Made by a program: the position numbers and the translations under genes | Notes under the pieces: model-generated | What the model saw: only the letters and a program-made list of their open reading frames with translations | What the model was told of the DNA's origin: nothing | Database searches by the model: none | Assembly (NCBI GenBank): GCA_011524785.1 | Contig: WTJQ01000408.1 | Location: 1-13,132, forward strand | Direction of reading: 5' to 3' | Source of the DNA: Planctomycetota bacterium | GTDB taxonomy: Bacteria; Planctomycetota; UBA1135; GCA-002686595 | Length of the DNA stretch: 13,132 bases | Shown: piece after piece, positions 5,985-10,512 of the stretch | Layout of the letters: every line of letters begins with the position of its first letter | How positions within the stretch are numbered: the stretch's first letter is position 1

Positions 5985-8771
5985 ATGGCCATCAAGCAGG
6001 AACAGGTCGTCTTCGCCGTCACCGCCGCCCTCCTGGGCTGGTGGGTGTCCGGCGACCTCTCCCAGGGCTCGACCCGCGGCCGGAGCCGCGGGGGCAGCCG
6101 CGCGCCCGAGCTCGAGGCCTTCCCCGCGCCGGACCCGGCGCTGGCCCTGGCCGCGCGCGACGACCTCGAGCGCCTCCCCCGGGACCTGTTCACGCCTCCG
6201 CGGGACACGGCTCCGCTCCCGCCCCTCGGCCTGGAGACGCCGCCCGAGCCTCCTCTGGACGCGCTCTGGCCGCCGCCGGCGCGGTCCCTCGGGATCGCCG
6301 CCTACTCCAAGCTGCTGCGGACCCCGGTGGTCGCCATGCCCGCGCCCGGCCTCTTCGAGACCGTCCTGACCGAGAGTGCGCCCGCACCCTTCGAGGACGT
6401 CACCGAGGAGGAGGACGAGGGCGAGGCCTCCCTCGCCATCGGCGGGGGTGACGGCGCGGACGCCGAGGAGCTGCTGAGCGCCGAGGAGCGTGCCGAGCGC
6501 ATCGCCTCGTGGAAGCGCCTCTACGACTGGCTCGAGCCGGCCAACGGAGGCGCCCTGCGCTTCGGCTCGATCGTCAACGGCGAGCGCTACACCCTGGACC
6601 AGCGTCCCGCCGAGCCGATCGAGTTCGTCGAGGTCAAGCCGGACACTGGCGAGCGCGTCCACCCGCCGAACTTCCCGCCCGTGCTCTTCGAGCCCGAGCG
6701 CCTCGCGAGCTGGTCGCTGGCCGACACCCCCTCGAACCGCGTCAGCCTGTTCCGCGCGCGGGTGGGGAATCAGCTGCGGCCCGGCGACCTCGTGGAGGCC
6801 ATGCAGATGGTCGACCTGTGCATCGCCGAGCGCCACAACGCTCCGGGGCTGCTCGACACGGCCGTCGAGCTCGCCCAGCTCGCGACGAGCGTGTTCGGGG
6901 AGGACGGTCAGGCCGATCCCTTCGCCGTGCTCAAGCTGGCCGAGGTCTACGAGGCCGGGTTCCGCGGCGAGGAGGCCTACGCCCTCTACCGCGGCCTGGT
7001 CGAGGGCGGCCAGCGGACGAACGCCGTGGCCTGGGCGCGGATGGCGCAGCTCGAGGCGCGCTACCGCCTCTTCGACCTCGCGGAGGAGCACTTCCTCCAG
7101 GCGATCGGCCTGAATGGGGCCAACCACTTCGCCCGGCTCGCCTACGGCCGCTTCCTGCTCGATCGGGGGCGCGGGGCCGAGGCGGTCGAGCACCTGCTCG
7201 AGGCCGAGCGCCGCGAGCCCCGCGACTCCGAGGGGCGCGCCCTGCGCGTCCTGACCCGCGGCAGCCTGGGGCATGCGCACCTCGCGGCCGGGGACCCGAC
7301 CAAGGCGGCCGGGGCCTTTGGGCGTGCGATCGCGGCCGACGACCAGGACCCGGATGCGGTCGCAGGTCTCCTGGCCGCCGCGCTGCTCACCGGCGACGAG
7401 GTCGCCCTCGGCGACGCGACGGCCGCCGCCGAGGCCCTGGCCGAGAGCGGGAGCGGCGCGACGTTCGACCTGCTCATCGCCACGGGCGTGGCCGCGCTGC
7501 GTGAGGGCAACCCGCTGAAGGCGCGGAGGCAGCTGACCCTCGCCGCCGAGAGCGATCCGTTCCGGGCCAGCGAGGCCTGGCGCGCGCTGTCCTGGCTGGC
7601 CGAGATCACGGGCCACCCCGAGGAGGCCAGCGGCTTCATCGAGCAGGCCTGGCAGGCCGATCCGACCGACGCCTGGACGCTCTACCAGCGCGCGCGGCTC
7701 CTCATGCGTCAGGACGACCTCGCGGGCGCGCACCAGATGCTGCGCGAGGCGCTCGACCAGGAGCTCGACTTCGCCGAGGCCCTCATCGCCATGGGCAAGG
7801 TCGCCCAGCTCGAGGGACGGGCGACGGACGCGGAGCTCTACTTCGAGCGTGCGCTCGGCCTTGACCCGGGCCGTCCCGCGCTCCACACGCGGCGCGGCTT
7901 CAACCTGCTGCGCCTCGCCGACGTCGTCGCCGCGGAGGCCTCGTTCACGGACGCCCTGGCCGCGGATCGCGGCGCCGCCGGTGCCCGGAGCGGTCTCGCC
8001 TGGTGCGCCTACGCCCAGGGGGACAGCCGCGAGGCCCTGTCCCGCTACGGCGAGCTGGCCGAGTTCCTGCGGGACCCGGCCGACCCCCAGCGCCAGCACG
8101 CGGAGGGGCAGGCGGCCCGCATCGTGGACCACGAGGCCAAGGAGGTCTGGTCGGACTCCTTCACGCGCCCCTCGGGGATGCTGCTCGGGAACGGCTGGAC
8201 CACGGACATCGGCTTCGGGCCGGAGGTGACCCTCGAGGAGGGGACCGTCCGGCTGGCGGGCCTGTTCGAGACCAAGGGCACCGTCCGCGTGTTCCGCGAG
8301 GAGCCCGTGGACGCGTTCCTCTCCTACGAGGCCGTCGTCACGGTCTCCGCCGAGACGCGGGCCCGGGTCGGGATCTTCCTGGCGCGCGAGCGCGTCTCGC
8401 GCACGTCGGAGAGCCAGACCCTGGCGGCCGTGCGCCTGACGCGCGCGTTCGGGAGCGCCGCGGACCTGGAGCCGATCCAGGCCGAGCTCGCCAAGCAGGG
8501 GGAGCTGGACAACGACACGACCGACCTCTTCACGACCACCTGGGAGCCGGGCGTCCCGCTGCGCATGGGCATCGTCCGCCGCGGCGAGGGCTCGGAGACG
8601 GTGGTGGACCTCTTCGTCGACGGCGAGGAGGTCCTGAGCGGGATCCCCATGTCGCGGCTCTTCGCCGGGACCAGCGGAATGCGCTTCGGCCTCATGGTCC
8701 AGGGCGACCAGGGGCGGACGTGCGAGGTCACCTTCGACGAGGTCCGCGTCGTTCGCCGCAAGCAGCCCTGA
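5985..8771 (+). CDS. Membrane-anchored TPR protein with C-terminal ConA/LamG-like domain, in the PilP/GspC position
   Basis: A 928-aa protein. A hydrophobic segment at about 8-22 is an uncleaved anchor or signal-like span. A Pro-rich stretch (about 45-125) and an acidic low-complexity stretch (137-170) follow. A short beta-rich piece (about 188-224; FGSIVNGERYTLDQRPAEPI) could be a reduced PilP/GspC homology domain, but this is tentative. From about 265 to 715 there are tetratricopeptide-type helical repeats; the clearest are about 560-660, with FERALGLDPGRPALHTRRGF (620-639). Residues about 720-925 form a beta-sandwich of LamG/ConA or DUF1080 type: VWSDSFTRP opens it, VVDLFVDGEEV (873-883) is the typical late strand pair, and FDEVRVVR closes it. 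The gene starts 2 nt after pilO. Its position suggests an envelope scaffold, perhaps the bridge to a secretin, with the TPR part for protein contacts. Domain calls are good; function is inferred. Confidence 0.82.
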   Translation: MAIKQEQVVFAVTAALLGWWVSGDLSQGSTRGRSRGGSRAPELEAFPAPDPALALAARDDLERLPRDLFTPPRDTAPLPPLGLETPPEPPLDALWPPPARSLGIAAYSKLLRTPVVAMPAPGLFETVLTESAPAPFEDVTEEEDEGEASLAIGGGDGADAEELLSAEERAERIASWKRLYDWLEPANGGALRFGSIVNGERYTLDQRPAEPIEFVEVKPDTGERVHPPNFPPVLFEPERLASWSLADTPSNRVSLFRARVGNQLRPGDLVEAMQMVDLCIAERHNAPGLLDTAVELAQLATSVFGEDGQADPFAVLKLAEVYEAGFRGEEAYALYRGLVEGGQRTNAVAWARMAQLEARYRLFDLAEEHFLQAIGLNGANHFARLAYGRFLLDRGRGAEAVEHLLEAERREPRDSEGRALRVLTRGSLGHAHLAAGDPTKAAGAFGRAIAADDQDPDAVAGLLAAALLTGDEVALGDATAAAEALAESGSGATFDLLIATGVAALREGNPLKARRQLTLAAESDPFRASEAWRALSWLAEITGHPEEASGFIEQAWQADPTDAWTLYQRARLLMRQDDLAGAHQMLREALDQELDFAEALIAMGKVAQLEGRATDAELYFERALGLDPGRPALHTRRGFNLLRLADVVAAEASFTDALAADRGAAGARSGLAWCAYAQGDSREALSRYGELAEFLRDPADPQRQHAEGQAARIVDHEAKEVWSDSFTRPSGMLLGNGWTTDIGFGPEVTLEEGTVRLAGLFETKGTVRVFREEPVDAFLSYEAVVTVSAETRARVGIFLARERVSRTSESQTLAAVRLTRAFGSAADLEPIQAELAKQGELDNDTTDLFTTTWEPGVPLRMGIVRRGEGSETVVDLFVDGEEVLSGIPMSRLFAGTSGMRFGLMVQGDQGRTCEVTFDEVRVVRRKQP

Positions 8772-8827
8772 GACGCGGGGCGCACGCTGCATCGCGGGGC
8801 GCCCGTCGCACGACTCCCTCCAGACCC
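8772..8827. promoter_or_regulatory. Intercistronic gap with a direct repeat, possible second promoter
   Basis: This is the only real gap in the cluster (56 bp). CGCGGGGCGC occurs twice, at 8774-8783 and 8793-8802, 19 bp apart start to start, roughly two helical turns. The downstream pseudopilin ATG has no Shine-Dalgarno sequence; CCCTCC lies just upstream, as it does before the FHA gene. These features would fit a separate promoter or operator for the pseudopilin genes, but no -10/-35 pair is recognisable. The same 10-mer also occurs inside coding sequence near 2953, so it may reflect GC-rich composition. Confidence 0.3.
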
Positions 8828-9475
8828 ATGAAGATCGCCTCCTCGACCGCCCGCGCCGGGTTCACCCTGATCGAGCTCCTGGCCGTGATGGTCATCCTCG
8901 GGATCCTGACCTTCTTCCTCATCCAGACGGGGGCCGGCGCCTCCGAGACGGTGCGGGTCGGAGCGACCCGAGGCTTCATCTCGACCCTCGAGGCGCAGAT
9001 CAAGGAGCACGAGCTCGACGCCGGGGACCACCCGCCCTCCAGCTTCCCCCGGACGCTCGACCCCAAGCCGACCACGGCCAACATGGGGGCGGAGATGCTG
9101 GTCATCGCGCTGTGGCCCAAGGACGGGAGCCGCGCGTCCGAGCCGGAGGAGGGGCGCCTCATCAACACGGACGGCGACGACACGCGCCAGTCGCACACGG
9201 TCTTCTCCTCGGGCTCCGCGTTCGAGCTCGCGGACGACTGGGGCAACCCGATCGCGTACTTCCACCGCCGCGACTACGACGAGCCCTGCATCTACGTCAC
9301 GTACGACGAGACCGGCGAGCCCGTCGAGGAGCGCGTGCAGGCGCTCGTGAACCCCGTGACCGGGGACCCGTACAACCGCGGGTCGTTCCAGCTCGTCTCG
9401 GCGGGCCCGGACGGCTTCTTCGGCACCGACGACGACATCGGCAACTTCACCGTCGTGGAGGACCCCGGCCCTTGA
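8828..9475 (+). CDS. gspG: GspG-like major pseudopilin
   Basis: A 215-aa prepilin. The start ATG gives a basic leader ending at Gly11, then F12-TLIE16, the prepilin peptidase site with N-methylated Phe at +1 and Glu at +5. The hydrophobic helix runs to about residue 33. The globular part has DDWGNPIAYFH (136-146) and ends with SAGPDGFFGTDDDIGNF (191-207), matching the C-terminal calcium-binding loop of GspG proteins. Length exceeds the usual 140-150 aa: residues about 66-135 form a longer middle region, a pattern I associate with planctomycete prepilin-like proteins. It would build the pseudopilus shaft extruded by the platform. An open frame extends upstream to 8003 but runs through the TPR gene; the prepilin signal fixes the start at 8828. 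It has no Shine-Dalgarno sequence and follows the 56-bp gap. Its stop overlaps the TTG start of the next gene. Confidence 0.92.
   Translation: MKIASSTARAGFTLIELLAVMVILGILTFFLIQTGAGASETVRVGATRGFISTLEAQIKEHELDAGDHPPSSFPRTLDPKPTTANMGAEMLVIALWPKDGSRASEPEEGRLINTDGDDTRQSHTVFSSGSAFELADDWGNPIAYFHRRDYDEPCIYVTYDETGEPVEERVQALVNPVTGDPYNRGSFQLVSAGPDGFFGTDDDIGNFTVVEDPGP
9457..9461 (+). promoter_or_regulatory. Ribosome binding site deciding a TTG start
   Basis: GGAGG lies 10 nt before the TTG at 9472, inside the end of the gspG-like gene. The same motif and spacing (3560-3564) precede the PilM-PilN start. This supports TTG as the true start of the GspH-like gene, since no ATG or GTG is available in frame before its membrane helix. 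Confidence 0.7.
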
Positions 9476-10512
9476 GCCCGCGCCGCCCTGCTGCGGGCGG
9501 CGGGATCCAGGACCCGCGCGCCGGCCTCACCCTGCTCGAGCTGCTCATCGTGATGAGCCTGCTCGCGCTGGTGCTCGGGGTCGGTGCGGGCTCTCTCGCG
9601 AACCTCGATCCGGGCCGGCGGACGGCGCTCTCGACGGTCACGAGCACCCTGCGCCTCGCGCGCAACGAGGCGGTGGCCCGCCGCGCGCCGGCGCGCGTCA
9701 CGATCGACCGGGCCACCGGACGCCTGCAGGCCGAGGGGCTCCGCGTGGTCGGGACCTGGCGCTTCGAGGACGAGGGCGTCATCGAGGGCTTCGGGCCCCC
9801 GGCCGAGCTGCTGGGGGGCGACGTGCCGCGCACGGACGCCGGGCACATCGGCAAGGCGCTGGACTTCGCGGCGGGTCCCCCGGCGGGGCGGCTGGCCGTG
9901 GCGCTGGAGGAGGACCCCGCCTGCGACCCGCGGGACGGCTTCGCGCTGGAGCTCGCGCTGCGCGTGCAGCAGGCGAGCGGGACGCGCATCGCGGACCTCG
10001 GTGGCTCGGCGGGCCTCGACCTGCGCTCCGACGGCTCCCTCGTGGGCTGGTTCATCCAGGAGGTCGTCGGCGCCACGGGGCGCGGGGCCAAGGGCGGACG
10101 CATCCGCCTCGAGTCGGCCGCCGGCGTGGTCCCGGTGGGCCGCTGGTGCCGCCTGCGCCTCGAGTACGACCGTCGCGTGCTGCGAGCCCTCGTCGACGAC
10201 GTCGAGGTGGGGATCGTGGCGGCCGAGGGACGCGTCTGGGAGCCGGAGGGCTCCCTGCTCGTGGGGGGAGGGACCGGCGGGCTGATGGCCCAGGTCGACG
10301 ACCTCGTGCTCTCCGTGGTCAGCGCCGGGGACGCCGCGCTCCTGCCGGCAGGGGTCACCCTCAAGAAGGACAGCCCGACCCAGGTCCACTTCACACCCAC
10401 CGGCTCGCTCGATCCGCGGCAGCACCCCGCGCCGCTGGAGCTCGTGCTCGAGTACGACGACGGGGACCAGGACACGATCCGCGTCGGCCTCTACGGGACG
10501 GTGGAGGGATGA
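9472..10512 (+). CDS. gspH: GspH-like minor pseudopilin with an inserted LamG/ConA-like domain
   Basis: A 346-aa protein when started at the TTG that overlaps the gspG stop as TTGA. This start yields a leader ending at Gly18, then L19-TLLE23, a prepilin peptidase site with Glu at +5, and a hydrophobic helix to about 43. Residues 50-90 (STLRLARNEAVARRAPARVT) match the GspH/FimT region where the helix enters the first strands. Instead of continuing as GspH, residues about 94-282 form a LamG-like sandwich: TWRFEDEG, HIGKALDFAAG (125-135), VGRWCRLRLEYD (222-233) and LVDDVEVG (240-247). The C-terminus then resumes a GspH pattern: TQVHFTPTGSLDP (303-315) and DTIRVGLYGTVE. Normal GspH is about 150-190 aa. 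In type II secretion GspH links the tip complex to the shaft. The next gene overlaps by ATGA. An upstream open stretch from 9112 in this frame is antisense-like noise inside gspG and was not used. Confidence 0.87.
   Translation: MSPRRPAAGGGIQDPRAGLTLLELLIVMSLLALVLGVGAGSLANLDPGRRTALSTVTSTLRLARNEAVARRAPARVTIDRATGRLQAEGLRVVGTWRFEDEGVIEGFGPPAELLGGDVPRTDAGHIGKALDFAAGPPAGRLAVALEEDPACDPRDGFALELALRVQQASGTRIADLGGSAGLDLRSDGSLVGWFIQEVVGATGRGAKGGRIRLESAAGVVPVGRWCRLRLEYDRRVLRALVDDVEVGIVAAEGRVWEPEGSLLVGGGTGGLMAQVDDLVLSVVSAGDAALLPAGVTLKKDSPTQVHFTPTGSLDPRQHPAPLELVLEYDDGDQDTIRVGLYGTVEG

Noticed and set aside
5880..8792. 970-aa open frame on the minus strand
   Set aside because: It mirrors the TPR gene exactly and shows only low-complexity Arg/Gly/Leu/Val/Glu sequence, so it is an antisense shadow.
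8003..8827. Upstream extension of the GspG-like frame
   Set aside because: The stretch is out of frame inside the TPR gene, and the prepilin leader with cleavage site fixes the start at 8828.
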